DNA of 64,000 bases from Apoderus coryli (GCA_911728435.2 OU452202.1:8473135-8537134), one strand, 5' to 3'; positions 1-12,734 are shown, numbered from the stretch's first letter. Numbers and translations are program-made. Notes: generated from the letters alone by a model not told the origin.

Positions 1-819
1 GAATATGAAACAATAGCATTAGTTTTGAGAAAAATTAAATACGAAGAACATCAGTGGTCAATTTGTGTTGATTTAAAAATGATTAACTTCCTCCTTGGAC
101 AGCAGAGTGGTTATACAAAATATCCTTGTTTTTTGTGCCTTTGGGACAGCAGAGCTAAAAATGAGCACTGGGTTAACAAAAATTGGCCTTCAAGAGATGT
201 CATGATTCAAGGAATACAAAACGTGATCAACGAACCTTTGGTTTCAAGAGAAAAAATCTTACTTCCGCCCTTGCATATCAAGCTAGGCCTAATGAAGCAA
301 TTTGTGAAGGCCTTAAATCGAGATGGAAATTGTTTTGGGTATTTGTCACGTAAATTTCCTGGCATTAGCACGGAAAAACTAAAAGCTGGTATATTTGATG
401 GTCCTCAAATAAGGCAACTTGTTAAAGATCCACAATTCACCACATCAATGAACGAGACTGAATCTAACGCTTGGAGTTCATTTGTTCAAGTAGTACAAAA
501 TTTTCTTGGCAATCATAAAGCAGACAATTACGTAGAATTAGTGGAAACTATGCTTTCAAATTTTAATATTCTCGGCTGTAACATGAGTATAAAAGTTCAC
601 TACCTCCACAGCCACCTAGATCGTTTTCCAGAAAACTTAGGTGACTGTAGTGAAGAACAGGGGGAAAGATTCCACCAGGATATTAAAACTATGGAAGATC
701 GTTATCAAGGACGATGGGATAGCCACATGATGGCGGACTACTGCTGGAGCCTTCAGCGAGACTGCCCTAGTAAACTCCATTCTAGAAAATCGTATAAAAG
801 AAAATTTTTATGTGATTAG
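1..819 (+). CDS. Repeat-associated ORF of unknown function, 5' end outside window
   Basis: An open frame runs from the first base to a TAG at 817-819, about 272 codons. It has no credible ATG at its left end, so it is the C-terminal part of a longer protein. Visible blocks include CVDLKMINFLLGQQSGYTKY near the start, a CFLC pair followed by LWDSRAKNEHW, PPLHIKLGLMKQFVKAL, GNHKADNY, HSHLDRFPENLGDCSEEQGE and a basic tail ending RKSYKRKF. From memory, proteins with these blocks recur in many copies in insect and cnidarian genomes and are uncharacterised; I infer a mobile-element origin. The conserved Cys, His and acidic clusters could be a nuclease or metal-binding core, but no catalytic assignment is justified. 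No internal stop is seen, so the copy may be recent. Confidence 0.6.
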   Translation, partial: EYETIALVLRKIKYEEHQWSICVDLKMINFLLGQQSGYTKYPCFLCLWDSRAKNEHWVNKNWPSRDVMIQGIQNVINEPLVSREKILLPPLHIKLGLMKQFVKALNRDGNCFGYLSRKFPGISTEKLKAGIFDGPQIRQLVKDPQFTTSMNETESNAWSSFVQVVQNFLGNHKADNYVELVETMLSNFNILGCNMSIKVHYLHSHLDRFPENLGDCSEEQGERFHQDIKTMEDRYQGRWDSHMMADYCWSLQRDCPSKLHSRKSYKRKFLCD

Positions 820-1292
820 TGACTAATGTAATTATGTAAATTAAGTTTTTGCAATAAATACTTAAATCCATGTGTCTTTGTTTTTTTTAACTGTCAATAG
901 TAATATTATATATTATAACAGTTATAACGTAAATTATATACACAATTTTTTAAAAAATCTCAAAAACTAGATCTGATAGACAAAATCTGAGAACCTTTTT
1001 ACATTCTGCATCCAAAAATTACTCAGGAACAGTTAAAAAATCGCAGGCACCAAAATGTGTGTTGGCCTGTGCAATCAATCCCTCAAAAGGATACATAGAA
1101 ATTACAAAACTAATTTTATTCTAAAAAATTACCAAAAAATATGTCGCAACAGTGACATATCTTATTAAAGTTACTGGTTATTACATAAATAGGTGATATT
1201 AAGAAGGTGTTGGTCCTAGCACGCACACATTTAAATAAATAATTTTGTCTACGAGATAGTCGAGGAATATTGAAATGTAATTTCCAAATTAA
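820..1292. other. AT-rich flank without recognisable gene
   Basis: Contains an AATAAA at about 853-858 that could serve the ORF ending at 819, then AT-rich sequence. Its right part probably includes the 3' UTR of the minus-strand LINE remnant that begins at 1293. No other signal is seen. Confidence 0.5.
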
Positions 1293-2075
1293 TTATGGAC
1301 TATCTATCTTTTCATGAAGAAGGTTATATAAGAAAGCCAAGAATGACACGAGGCGACGATGTTCCAGACTCTGCATCGAAAAACGTGACAAAAGCAGACA
1401 CTGGTCATAAGTATCACCGAATGAGGTAAATACCATCCTGCCTCCAACCAGATACTTTAGGAATATCCTTTGGACCCCTTCCACTGCCTGTTTATGAACC
1501 GAGTAAAATGGACTCCAAATTATGGACCCATACTCCAGTTTCGATCGCACATATGCACAATAAAGAGCCATAAGTGTATTTATGTTCATGAATCCCTTAC
1601 AGTTCCGGACCAAAAATCCGTACATCCGAGTAAGCTGTGAATCGAACAGAATACCAAGGTCCTTAATGGTCTCCAACGAAGATAGCGGAACACCATTGAT
1701 ATCATAAGAAAACCCAGTACTGTCCCTTTTTCTCGAATATTAAACAGACTTACACTTTGATATGTTCAATGCAAGCTTATTCCTCTCACACCAGTCACTC
1801 AACTTGGCAATAGCACTTTGCAATGCATAACAATCTGCTAAATAATTTATTGACTGAAAAATTTTAAGGTCATCAAATGAAAGATTGCTTGTCCCAACAG
1901 CGACAGTATACCTATGATTCATGAAACTATGTTGATGTATAGAAATCTCGACACACACACAATTATAAATACGTCTGTATATGATTGACTCAAAAATTTT
2001 AGAGAAAGAAAAAACTTCTAAAAAAGCACAGGTTGCATTTGGAGTTACAAAGTTGGTCCTGAAAATTGGTTTCAA
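1293..2075 (-). pseudogene. Non-LTR retrotransposon reverse transcriptase remnant (jockey/CR1-like), internally deleted
   Basis: The minus strand shows reverse-transcriptase pieces in the right order: a FSKIFESIIYRRI block and an HQHSFM block (palm approach), a jump to SFDDLKIF in place of the YADD region, then LSDWCERNKLALNISKCKS, KDLGILFDSQL and YVRSKLEYGSIIWSPF, the usual thumb signature. A TAA at 1740-1742 interrupts the same frame that continues to 1293. Compared with the family, the segment between HQHSFM and the active-site region is missing and the catalytic first D of the YADD box is lost. The copy is dead. The 3' end lies to the left, probably below 1293. Confidence 0.75.
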
Positions 2076-4107
2076 GATTTAATTCACAAATACAATTTAT
2101 CATTCGTACTTTTTTACAGACTATAGTCTATTTTGAAAGTGTGTAGAGTAATAAAGGCTCATTAGGTATGCAAAAGGCCTACAGGGTGACCTACCAATGA
2201 TTTCGGCCACATCCATAGTTTGGCATTGGATTCACTGCAAACTTCTTACTTTTCATTAAGTTCAGGTTCAGGCAGTACCACCCGGTTTAGGGTCAATTGC
2301 CTATTGTTATGTCCGAGTGTTATTCATTCATATTACACTGACAAAGACAATACCAAAGGCGTGCAGGTATTTTAGAAATAATAAAATTTCACAAAATCTT
2401 ATTTGAGCAAAATAAAAATTATAAATAATATGTATACTGGGGACAGCCGTTAACTGGATATACTACGGGTCAAATAATGGTGATTCACCCAAACTTGCTT
2501 TATCCAAATGTGAATGGTTTAGAAAAAACAGGGTGATCAAAGTTATTATTTATTTGATTTTTTTACCAGTATTATCACGATCTTTCAGATTTTAAAATCT
2601 ATTTAGCATTAGATATACAAGGTAAACAAACATTACTTATTGTCACACACATTATTTATTGTCACACTCGGTATATTGTAATAAAAATATTGCATCAGGT
2701 TGAACTAAGTATTTTTCGCTGATTAATAATTTATAAAAGTTCATGACTCTAACATCGGTATAGTCTCTACAAATTAGACAAAAATTTGCTGATTCACATT
2801 TTTCTACACAAGCGGTACGGGTACAGGAATAGACAATTTCATTGGTCGATATTCGAAAGAGTGGAAAAAAGTAAAGTTATAAATTTTGTGTAACAGGAAG
2901 TTACATGGGTTTTTTTTTGCACTTCTGTGTAGTAAAGTTTGAAGAGACTCGTTGGAGACTTGGCAGCTCGGAGCAATAATACCTATGTGTATTGTATATA
3001 CCTAGTATGGAGAGCTTACAAGAACAATATACCAATCCTTAGTAAAATCGTTGGAACACTGAAATTGTATATGTATGAATAACCCTTTTATATAAAACAT
3101 TTTTATATCTTTAAGTAAGCTTATTTACCAGGCAAAAGAAATGCGGAAGAAATGACTAGATATGGGCAAAAATTATTATTTCCGCTTTACTTCATAATAT
3201 AATGCACACTTTCTTTTGTCACTTTCATGTATCCTACAAATATAAATCAAGTATATCAGAATTGTTGCCGAAAAAGAACCTTGTAAGGACATTGTTTGCA
3301 TGTCATCTAACACCAAAACATTTTCCAGGCGGTCCTTTTTCGGCAAGTCACCGACAAACGATTGTCGGACAGACTTCAAACGATAACCCAATAAAATCGG
3401 TAACTAAACAGGCACAGTGGGAACGACATTTATGCTATTGTGGTTATTATTGTTCGATTTCACTTAGTCCATAATATCTATCAGAAGAAAGCATAGTATT
3501 GTATATTATTTGTTATGAATACTTATTATATATGTAAAAGATGTTTTAAACAAAATTTTAAGATGTCAAGGATGACACTCAAAATTTTGATGGTTTCAAT
3601 AAGAGGGTGGATGTAGTTTTAACAACAGAAATCTTAGTAATGTATACAGAACTTTGAAGTTAATTAATTACGATTTCGTTTGCAAATTAGAATTTTTAAT
3701 ATAAAGTTAAAACAATTTACTAATATTGAATGTAACCGTATTTATTTCAATGATATTCTTTATTATTCATTAAAGTCGTTCTTTTGCTCATCTAGATGGG
3801 GATCTCCCAAAAAAGCTAAATGATTTACCTCTAGTCATTAATTTAATTGTTTTGTTCATCACAACTCAAGAACTTTTTCTTTAATTTGTATTATATCGAT
3901 TCGACTTTCAATGTGTAGTGGAGTATTATTAGATAACTAATTGTTTTTGGATGTTTCCCTCTAAATATCTCTATTCCGCTCAAATTACTGTGTCAATTTC
4001 AGTCTTTATCAAGAAATAATACAAGATGATCAAATGCAAGATATAAGTAGCTACTTTTCTTCGGTCAATGTGATCTATTTATTTATTTAATTTTTTTAAC
4101 TGATAAC
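2076..4107. other. AT-rich intergenic DNA
   Basis: No gene recognised. A small inverted repeat pairs ttgccgaaaaag near 3268 with ctttttcggcaa near 3337, and another 7-bp hairpin (ccgacaa/ttgtcgg) sits near 3350-3367. The overlapping short frames at 3176-3474 follow these palindromes and have no protein-like character. Confidence 0.4.
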
Positions 4108-4340
4108 GAGATGTTTTTGGCGACATCTAGTGTGAGCAGGCAATATGCCCGGTAAAACACACTTCACAAACGATGACCGGACAAGAAGTAATAACTCCAT
4201 TAAATCCTATTACCAACGCTAGATACGCCCGAATTCCCTAGCGGGAGGCTTTATTTGTGAATTGCTTGTTACATAAAGTAACAAGACCTTTAGTTAGGTT
4301 GGAAATTTGTTCAACACTACCATGATATCCTTCAAAATAA
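4108..4340. repeat. MITE-like repeat, copy 1 of a three-copy family
   Basis: The left edge reads ggcgacatctagtgtg and an inverted counterpart (ctagatacgccc) follows near 4217-4230, so the short unit is flanked by inverted ends. Inside is a conserved block, ttcacaaacgatgaccggac, that recurs near 24601 and 40957. The downstream stretch (gcttgttacataaag to aatttgttcaacactaccatg) matches the hairpin arms at 41051-41220. No coding capacity is seen; I infer a non-autonomous DNA element. Confidence 0.6.
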
Positions 4341-5448
4341 AGTTTCTTGCCGCCTGAGCATTTCTGTTACTTTCTATGTAACATTCAAGCATGTTGAACT
4401 TTTCGAAATTTTCATACATTTTGCAAAACCTTAATTAATATAATATTAAAATTACTTATTTTCTACTAAAAATACCGAAATATTTAACAATATTGCGTAT
4501 TACTGTCAATTCTTGACTATTCAGAAGCTGTCAAAAAATGAAAACAAAAAACTTATAACATGTTTTAACATCATGTTATTAATTAGTCATGGCAATCGTG
4601 ATTTCTGTATAGGCAAAATATTTTATTTTTTAAATCGAATTGTTGCTTATGGTTTGTAAGATAAACATGTCAAGTGATACATCAAAATTTAGGAAATTTT
4701 AGGAGCTTTTTAAGAATCTTATAGTATATAGGGCGGTCTATATAAAAAAATGAGTTTGGAGCGGTGCACGAAAATCTACACTGTCTACGGATTATACGAA
4801 AAAAATAGAAAGTTTTTACCACAATTAATCATCTTTATAATAAAAAGGTTACATATAGGACATCAGAGAAATCGACGAAATTTGAGAATCGCCCTTTAGC
4901 GGCCGAATGATAAGAGTTAGCAAAGTTCTGTTTGCGGCAGTGGTTTTCTCATTAAATTGGCGCTCCGGACACTAGATAATTTTTTTCTATCTCTTTAAAA
5001 ATGCCACGTTATGTCGATTAAAATCTTCTAGCTTCTGAGGTGTAGGCATAGATCAGCACAAAAGACAATAATATAAGTTACCTTTATTTTCTTCTCTTAA
5101 ATTTTGGGTAGTCTTTGAATAGTGCCTTGTACATACGTTAACTAGGCGCTGTATTTATTAGAAATCAACCGCAGATAATCGGAAAGATAGGTGTGGAATA
5201 AAAACAAAACAAACGGTGTGAGAAAATTGCCACTTACAGGTAGATAATTACTTGCCCTATGTACTCGACATACTATATGAAGTTCATTCATATCTTTAAC
5301 TGGCAAGTCTTGCCAGAAACGTAAAAGGTACTTAAACATTATCGCTTATTTAATGAGTATTGGTCCAATGTGCAACATACATGTTTATTAGTGTTTTGGT
5401 GATTTGGGTAGTACGGGGGGGAATACGTCTACAGATTTGATTGCGTCG
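4341..5448. other. AT-rich intergenic DNA
   Basis: No gene, RNA or clear repeat recognised. The block at 4740-5000 is slightly richer in GC but gives no protein match by eye. Confidence 0.4.
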
Positions 5449-6389
5449 GACTCTTCAACCTTCGTAGATTGCAAGCTCTGACGTAGATTGTATCCACATG
5501 AGTCATTGAGCTTCAATACTTGGATGACAATTTTGTCTTAGCCGATACAGAAGGGGAGCTTCAATATACTAACAGCACAATCACGAGCATCGGGCTTGAA
5601 CTTAATATAAAGAAAACACAGATTCTCTACCTGCCTGCACCAAACACTGTGGCTGTTCCATTCGAGTTAATGGAGACAGACTTCAGAACATCGAGAGTTT
5701 CTCTTACCTGATGAAATTCAGCATCGTATAAGGTGGCCAAGCAAATATTTTCCGTCTGAGGACGAGAGTCTTTGATAATCATAACATCGACGTTCGAACT
5801 AAGTGGCGAGGGTATAATGCTATTGTTATTCCTACCCTTACGTATACCTGCGAGTCTTGGACCACTTACAGGAGGCATTTAAAATCCCTAGAGAAGTACC
5901 ACCAACGATGTCTTAGAAGAATTCTTGGAATTAAATGGCAGAACCGACGAACAAACATCAGCGTTCGGGAGGAAGCTGCGATGGACTGACCACGTAATCC
6001 GCATGCCAACGGAACGCCTTCCAAAGAGAATCCTTTATTCACAGCTTGATGCCGGCTCACGAAATCAGTGAGGGCAGTAAAAGAGGTAGAAGGATATTCT
6101 TAAGACGAACATGAAGAAGTGCGGCTTAGATGTGAAGAACAACTGGGAGCAGATCGCGAACGATAGACCGAGATGGGGCGTACGATTTTCGAGGGCCATC
6201 AAGTTCTTGAAGAGAAGTGTCGTCGACATGAGGATGCGAAGTGACAGCATCGAAAGGAGAGAGAACGCATCGATGAGGCAGCGCACCTACAACAGCCGGT
6301 GTGACAATTTTGCGACAAAATTTGCGGCTCGAGGATCGGTCTGTTTAGCCATCTTAGGGTTCACAACAGAAATACCTGAGTTGGAGTAA
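5449..6389 (+). pseudogene. Non-LTR reverse transcriptase C-terminal remnant (RTE-like)
   Basis: Pieces in order on the + strand are DCVGLFNLRRLQALT, LQYLDDNFVLADTEGELQ (the YADD active-site box, here LDD), GLELNIKKTQILYLP, then in shifted frames a TLTYTCESWTTYRRH block, HQRCLRRILGIKW, RRLRWTDHVIRMPTERLPKR, and WEQIANDRPRWG. This order matches the C-terminal half of RTE/BovB-type LINE polymerases, whose tail typically carries RILGI, W-H-V-R-M and WE-A-DR-W motifs. At least four frame changes and several stops are present, so the copy is non-functional. The 5' half is absent. Confidence 0.75.
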
Positions 6390-8809
6390 TTCATACTCGT
6401 TAACGAATGGTTGGCGAGAGAATGTTCTTCTTTAGAAGTTGGGGAAAGACTGTTAACTGAGTTTGTTCGAAATTATAGAAAGGCATTTTTGTTGGGTAAA
6501 ATACGGCATCTGGCCGGTACGTAACAACACCAAAGCCTTTATGGTTTGGTTTATCCAAAAATCTCTTTCTAGGTAGAAACTTGGACCGGGAATTCTGTTT
6601 TTCCCAAAAATTCAAATTGAGGTAGTGCCAGATGTTGCTGTTGCTTGGAAAATTTACAACTACTATAACTAAACTTCAAATATATATATACAGTGTGGCA
6701 CAAGAATAATGGTTGCCACAGTGTTAATGACTTAATGATGTTGTGTTAAGTTGCTGGGTCCTAGCAGAAAAAAGAAATCGAGTCATTAGTTTTATCACAC
6801 ATATTTATAAATGCCAGCAATATTGTTTGGGAATGGAATACAGTTTTACAAGCTGGTAAAGCCAATCGAACCTCTAGGTCACCGCCCAGCCTAATTCAGG
6901 TTGACTTTTATTGAAATAAAACCAGCAGCGATATGCATAATCGTGCTAATTAATTCCATTTAATTATTTTGATGTTTACAGATATAGTTTCAGACAAACT
7001 GGGTTCCTATTGTTTTTGATTACTATTAGCTTAGCCGAAGAATTTCTTTTTAGTGTTGAAGAGCTGAAATATTCAATGCACCGGTTGTTCTAGTAGTTTC
7101 TTTCTTGGCCAAATAAAGTCTTTTTTTTTAACTTGGTCTCTCAAACATTGCAATAACTCTGCATTCTAGTGACCAGTATTGCTGTTGGCCTTCTGAATCA
7201 ATTAATACAGAAAACGATATAATCGCTATAACCAAATATCTCGACTTTGTCATCGATGAAAATATTATTACGTTTTCTGTGGTTGGCACCTGGTCTAATC
7301 CATAATTCCGACAGTTCTTAAGTTTCAGGAGTGCAATGGTAAACCCTAATTTCATCCACGGATATCAAAAAAAAATAAACGGGAAAATCGTCTAAGATTT
7401 TGCTTGTAGAGTTCTAAATTCGTGATTGAAACAGATTTTCCAGTGCACAGAGGTTTCCTATACGGATCTATATATTGCTAATCCGATTTTATGATCAGTT
7501 TAGCAGTTGTCATCCCAACATAAGTCCTAAACGTACAATCCCTTCTCGCGAGAGCTTTCTTGAATTCCAAACGAATTCTTTAACTTAAAGTGCTGCTAGG
7601 ACTTTAAAATAGAAGTTTTTATGATGGCACACTTCTCTGATTGTTCCATTTTCAATAGGCAAACGTGGTATACTAACAGAGCAATCAACCAGAAAGTTGC
7701 TATTATAGCGACCAGCAGAAAACTGATCTGCTGGCGCCATCTCTGTATCTTTCGACTCCATCTTGTTAATTAATTGAGTAAGTGCTATGAAAAATTACTG
7801 ATCAAATGTCAATTGTACTTGGCTCAGCTGAGATAGAAATCCTCACAATATTGAATTAACACATGTGGTAAGATATCGGCAATAGTAAAATAGTATTTTC
7901 TTAGGTTTGAAGGCAAACCAAAAATATAAAATTTTGGGGTAATAATTTTACTATTATAATTTAATAACTAACACTTTTCATTGAGGTACCCCAAAATATT
8001 ATAATATATAACCATAAACTAGATAGAAAAATGTGTGTTTTAACAAACTATTATTAAAAGCTAAACGATTGCATTCCTGAGTCAATTCATTGTATTTAAC
8101 AGATAAGGTATTTCTTCATTCTTTCTTGGTGAATGAAATGGTCAAAAAGCCGACCGTAACGCCCCTAACTACAACGAGTGCGGCAGACAAACAGGCACCA
8201 ATTTTGGCCACCCAAAATTCCGAAAATAGTTGAGTGGTATTATTAGCGTACTATATAAGCTAAAGCTACATAAGGTGTATATATTTATATATAAATTAAA
8301 TATTAATAATAATAAATAAAAAAAAAATATTTTTAATACTCGTATGTAATAATCAATGCCAAATATACCTATTAATTCAATTATCATTTGTTAAACGGAT
8401 TGTTCTATAACGCAGATGTACTCCCCATTATTTTCTTAGATTAGAACTAATTCGGGAAAAGTGTCCTAACTCAGCAATTAAATGGACCTATCAATGGAAA
8501 GAAAACCACTGCCCAGTTATCTTGGATCAGGCTAGTTCAATCCAAGCTATGGATATTTCAATGAGCTGAGCACTAAAGTGCAGTAGTTCAATTTTTTTTA
8601 TTATATTCAGTATGAAAGTATTTGTAGTAATTTCACTGTTGACGTTATAATGGCATCTCAGAATTTGACTGATATTCCGATCTAATTTATCACAAGGATG
8701 TCAGAAAAGTTCGGATATGTCTTTTTCTACGACTGTCTTTAAATGCCTTTATTATAGGTTCAATCATGATTTGAAAATGTAGTACATTGTAATGCTGTTT
8801 ATCATTTAC
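6390..8809. other. AT-rich intergenic DNA
   Basis: No gene recognised. A 16-bp inverted pair (aaaattttggggta near 7929 and taccccaaaatatt near 7987) makes a small palindrome. A B-box-like ggttcgattggc lies on the minus strand near 6863-6874 but has no convincing A box or polymerase III terminator. Confidence 0.4.
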
Positions 8810-8872
8810 CCGTGCGTAATAACATTTCCCACTTGTTACCTAGCAACTAGTGGGAAATATTATTACGCACGG
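8810..8872. repeat. Hairpin, 24-bp arms
   Basis: The left arm begins ccgtgcgtaataacatttcc and its reverse complement closes at 8849-8872 (agtgggaaatattattacgc and on), with about one mismatch and a 15-base loop. It resembles the centre of a foldback MITE. Confidence 0.75.
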
Positions 8873-9149
8873 ATAAAATTTCCTGGTAATGACAAATGTA
8901 GCGGCGGGCATGAAAAATCACCATAGCAACGCCGAAAATACAAACACCAAATTGACAGTTTTGGTATTTATAATTAATAATAATTATAATTAAGTATTTC
9001 GCTAATTTCAAAACACATAAACAGTGATAGTGAATATAGTTTAACACCACCTAGTCAATTTAATACTTCTAATTTATCGTATTTAGGCTTATACGCTAAC
9101 AAAGGTAAGTTTCGAAAAACAACAAAAGCATTAAAACAGTCTTAGAAAA

Positions 9150-9282
9150 AGTATAGTGTGAATCTCACATGAAATGACCATTTCCTACTCGTAAGATTTG
9201 CAGCACTCGCCTGCGGCTCATGCTGCAAACGATCATACTCGTCGGAAATATATGTCATTTCATGTTCGTTGCACAATATACT
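9150..9282. repeat. Imperfect palindromic MITE-like repeat
   Basis: The outer ends agtatagtgtg and gcacaatatact are inverted partners, as are the inner blocks acatgaaatgac and gtcatttcatgt, and tttgcagca with tgctgcaaa. The unit is about 133 bp, has no ORF and is symmetrical around 9216. Confidence 0.65.
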
Positions 9283-11348
9283 ATTGTACTATCCAATCAT
9301 TGAGATATAAGGAGCCGCTATAAGCATTATTTTACATTGTACACAAACGGGTGCATTGGGTGGGGCGTAATAGCATACCAATATGGCGGATTCTCCAGAG
9401 CCGCACTGGCTATTTTTGTTGACGTTTTTGTTTTTTAATTTGCAGCTTGGGTTTATGCTTTAATTTGAAATGTTCAGCAGTGTACAAAACACTTGAAATA
9501 TAGGTAATTATTGATATTTGATACCAAAATACAGGAATAAAAGACGTTAGTACTTTATAAATTATATATTAATAACCCTTGAACAAACCAATTTTATTTA
9601 AATGTTGCCGTTTGCTAAGTGACTTATCTACTTAATTTTTACTTAAATAATACATCCTGGTATTAACGTATTAACGTATTTAGTCGATATAAACCCTGAG
9701 TACGTCCCTGTACAATGTTTACAATATTTAATACATATCTATGCAACGTTATTCCTGATATTTTCTTGTCGATTTCACTTCTACTACTGCAACTACGCAG
9801 AGCACAGGACACCATTATAGTATATTGTTAAATAACCGTCCAAAAAACAACGAAAAGCTTAAGAAAACTTGTAAAATACTTGTAAATAACACTATCATCT
9901 TGAAAGCACGTCAAATGACAGAGGTAGCATACTAGTATGGCCTACCTGCACCCGCTTTTAATAATATATAGCGTCTCCTCCCACCTCAATGTATCCAATT
10001 TATAATTATTTGTTCGGGCTTGTTTATCAAAACAAGACTTTTGTATGTAGAGTCTGTCTGTCAAATACTTTACTATACTTTCACCAGGCGGCCATTTCAG
10101 CGATCCACGACTCATAAGTGGTGATCGCTCAGCAGTGGACAGTGGACAGTCAGATTCTCGATTTAGCTGTGACACGGATACGCATTGTAAAAGAGATGTG
10201 TTTGGCGACATCTAGTGCTTATCTTGTCTTACTTAACTTTTCAGGTACTAATTTTGTTCGTATTATAAGAAGCATCATCATCAATTACACTTTAATTTAA
10301 TAGCAATCTTTAAACACCAGTGCTCTGTTTTAAAATTAGAAACAGTTAACCATATTTCAACTCTATTATTACACTGCCAAATATCAAAATTCTCCTATGC
10401 ACAGATTTTTATATGCAGATCGATTTGGTTCACAACGGGACACCCTGTATTGAGGTCATTCATACTAACCGAAGATATTTTGTTATAGAGATAAAAGACT
10501 AATTGGTAAAAAGAATTATTGTTTTGTTTTTCTTAATTAGTTTTTGTGTAACTGTTAAAACATAGTTAATGAAAATATAATGAAATTACTTTATTTAATA
10601 GCAACAGTGTTTTTATGTACCATGTACAGTGTCGTTTCACACACAATGTAAACTATCCCTTAATATCGAAAACAAAAAGAGGTACAGGAAAAAGTGATAT
10701 ACAAAAGTTGATTCGTATTTAGTAGTTATGATTTTTTATACCGTTATAGCTGTGTAAAAATATCCTTTTTAGTTCCTAGCCTTTTCACAAAAAATTACAA
10801 AAAAATTAAAAATTTAAAAAAAGCTCGTTGAAAATATTATATATGAATGTTTTTTTTTAATAAACAACGTTTTGATAAATCTTGCTTTGCAAGAGGCAGT
10901 TTGTTTTTTAATTGCACCGGCGAAAGCCAACTAGCCAACCGTCAAGCAGTATGTTTAAATATGAGATAATCCTAAAACGGAAATCGGGTATACTCGGGCC
11001 TCTACAATAAATCATAATTTATAAAAATATGAAACGAACTTAATTATATTAAATGATACACCCTGTATACCTATATACAGATGATTTGACCCAGTATCAA
11101 TACCTCTCTTATAATATAAATATTATGTCCTATAATACCTCAGTTCAATATTTTCAGAGTAATATATAATAATAATTTATTTCCAAAAAAGAAAATTTAC
11201 TGGTAAACAAATACATACATTATAATATTGCCAATTAGCACCCTGGAAATAAATGAAAAACCACTGAAACCAGAACTAGTAAAGGCATTCAAAAAGTCAG
11301 GAACATATTTATTCGAATATAAAATTCAAATTTTTAGATAAACAAAAT
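9283..11348. other. Intergenic DNA with transposon-end fragments
   Basis: No gene recognised. The sequence acaccctgta occurs at about 10440 and 11055; this is a common outer end of insect IS630-Tc1-mariner elements. A ggcggccatttcagcgatcca block at 10088 resembles ggccaccgtttcgccgatcc at 39263 and may be another dispersed repeat. Confidence 0.4.
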
Positions 11349-11512
11349 ATCTAGACGGCCGCGGCTGTTATCTCTGCGTATAAACAAGAAATTGAAAATT
11401 TAATGAATGAGTTAAACATAATCGGGATGGTACCTCCTGGGTGGTGGGAAATTTCTCTAGGTAAGTTTAGCCCCCTTAGTTAAATGCGTCGCGATCCGCC
11501 ACTGGTCTAGAC
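11349..11512. mobile_element. Possible short hAT-type MITE
   Basis: The right end reads, on the minus strand, cagtggcggatcgcgacgc, a typical hAT terminus. It is followed by the 8-mer gtctagac at 11505-11512, and atctagac (7 of 8 identical) lies at 11349-11356 next to a GC-rich left end, ggccgcggctg, that only partly matches the right terminus. An 8-bp target duplication is the hAT rule. The left terminus is weak, so this is tentative. Confidence 0.35.
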
Positions 11513-12734
11513 ACCGCCAACCCTGTGGCGCAACCATATAAGTCTTCTCTTTTTGGTTCTCGATCTTTCATTTTGTAGTAAATGTTGTTTTGGTGATATC
11601 CAACTATTGTCTTAATTTAACCTCAGTTGAAAATCAGAGATCTTAGAGCCTATCCATCATCATGTTCCACTCTGCCCTACTAATAACCACTGGCTAAACG
11701 TGCTGCTTAGTATGGTCATCGAATATTAACTTTTAACTGTGGTATGGTCGTGTTTATATTAGCCTATTTATTTGCATCAAATATTACAAGGAAACACAAG
11801 TTTCCTAGTACCTTACGGCATGGACAATGGAGTTCCAGTTTTACTGGAAGTTGATACCAACTATGTATTATATTTTTGGATTTATTATTTTTGGAGTATT
11901 TTTTCTAGTAATTGGTCAGAGCATACACAGCAAAACGACTATATTGTCGGCACTTAAAAGTCGGAAAGCTTGAGCTTCATGACATTGATTACAGCCACGG
12001 CATCGAATATTAACTATAGAGAAGAAGGTTCCCTAGACGCTGAAAACGGCATCGACTCGTCGCATTCCCAGCTACATTTCTGGCCCACTACTATATTATA
12101 CTATATCAATATACATATACTATAAGATACTATAACTATAAGCGCGGCGAATAGCTTAGTAGACATGAACATCAGACGTACCGACACGATGAGAACGAAC
12201 TGTATAGGGTGAACTATCACTCAGTACAAAACTTTTAACTAGAGGTAGAGAAAAATAAGATTTAACAGAATCGCCTTTCAAAAAATTTCCAACATTTTTA
12301 TTAAGGCTGAAAATAATTTTTTTGTAAATCATGTTAAACTCCCTTTTTACGACGCCTATGAACGCCTGCCCAACTGAAGTTTAAATTAGACATTAGCTTA
12401 AAGGTTATGATACAGCGCCATGTTGCCAAGTGTATCGATTTACCGAGCATTTAATGTAAAACATTTATTTAGAAAATGTAGATGATTATCTGACTTCAAT
12501 CATGCGAAATATTAAATATTACGTAAGCTCCTACCTTTCGGATAGGTCTAACATGCCATGCCATGCCGCCATGATTTTTGAACTTCCTGGGGACCGCTTG
12601 ATTTACCTCGTCCACTCTTCTTGTTTAATGTCAGGTACTCAGCCCGATGATCACAAGGTGGATCCCATCCGTTAGGAAAACCCCAAAGGGCAACAAAAAC
12701 ACTCAAATGCAAATAACACTAGCACTTCAAAGCA
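11513..12734. other. Intergenic DNA
   Basis: No gene recognised. The 61-codon frame at 11772-11957 has no family resemblance. Confidence 0.4.

Noticed and set aside
3176..3474. Overlapping frames of 71 and 90 codons on opposite strands
   Set aside because: They mirror each other over a palindromic stretch, have no family resemblance and irregular composition; probably chance frames.
6065..6389. Frames at 6065-6286 and 6111-6389 as separate genes
   Set aside because: They are out-of-frame or partial readings of the RTE-like reverse transcriptase remnant.
6838..6890. B-box-like ggttcgattggc as a tRNA gene
   Set aside because: No cloverleaf can be formed and no A box is found at the correct distance.
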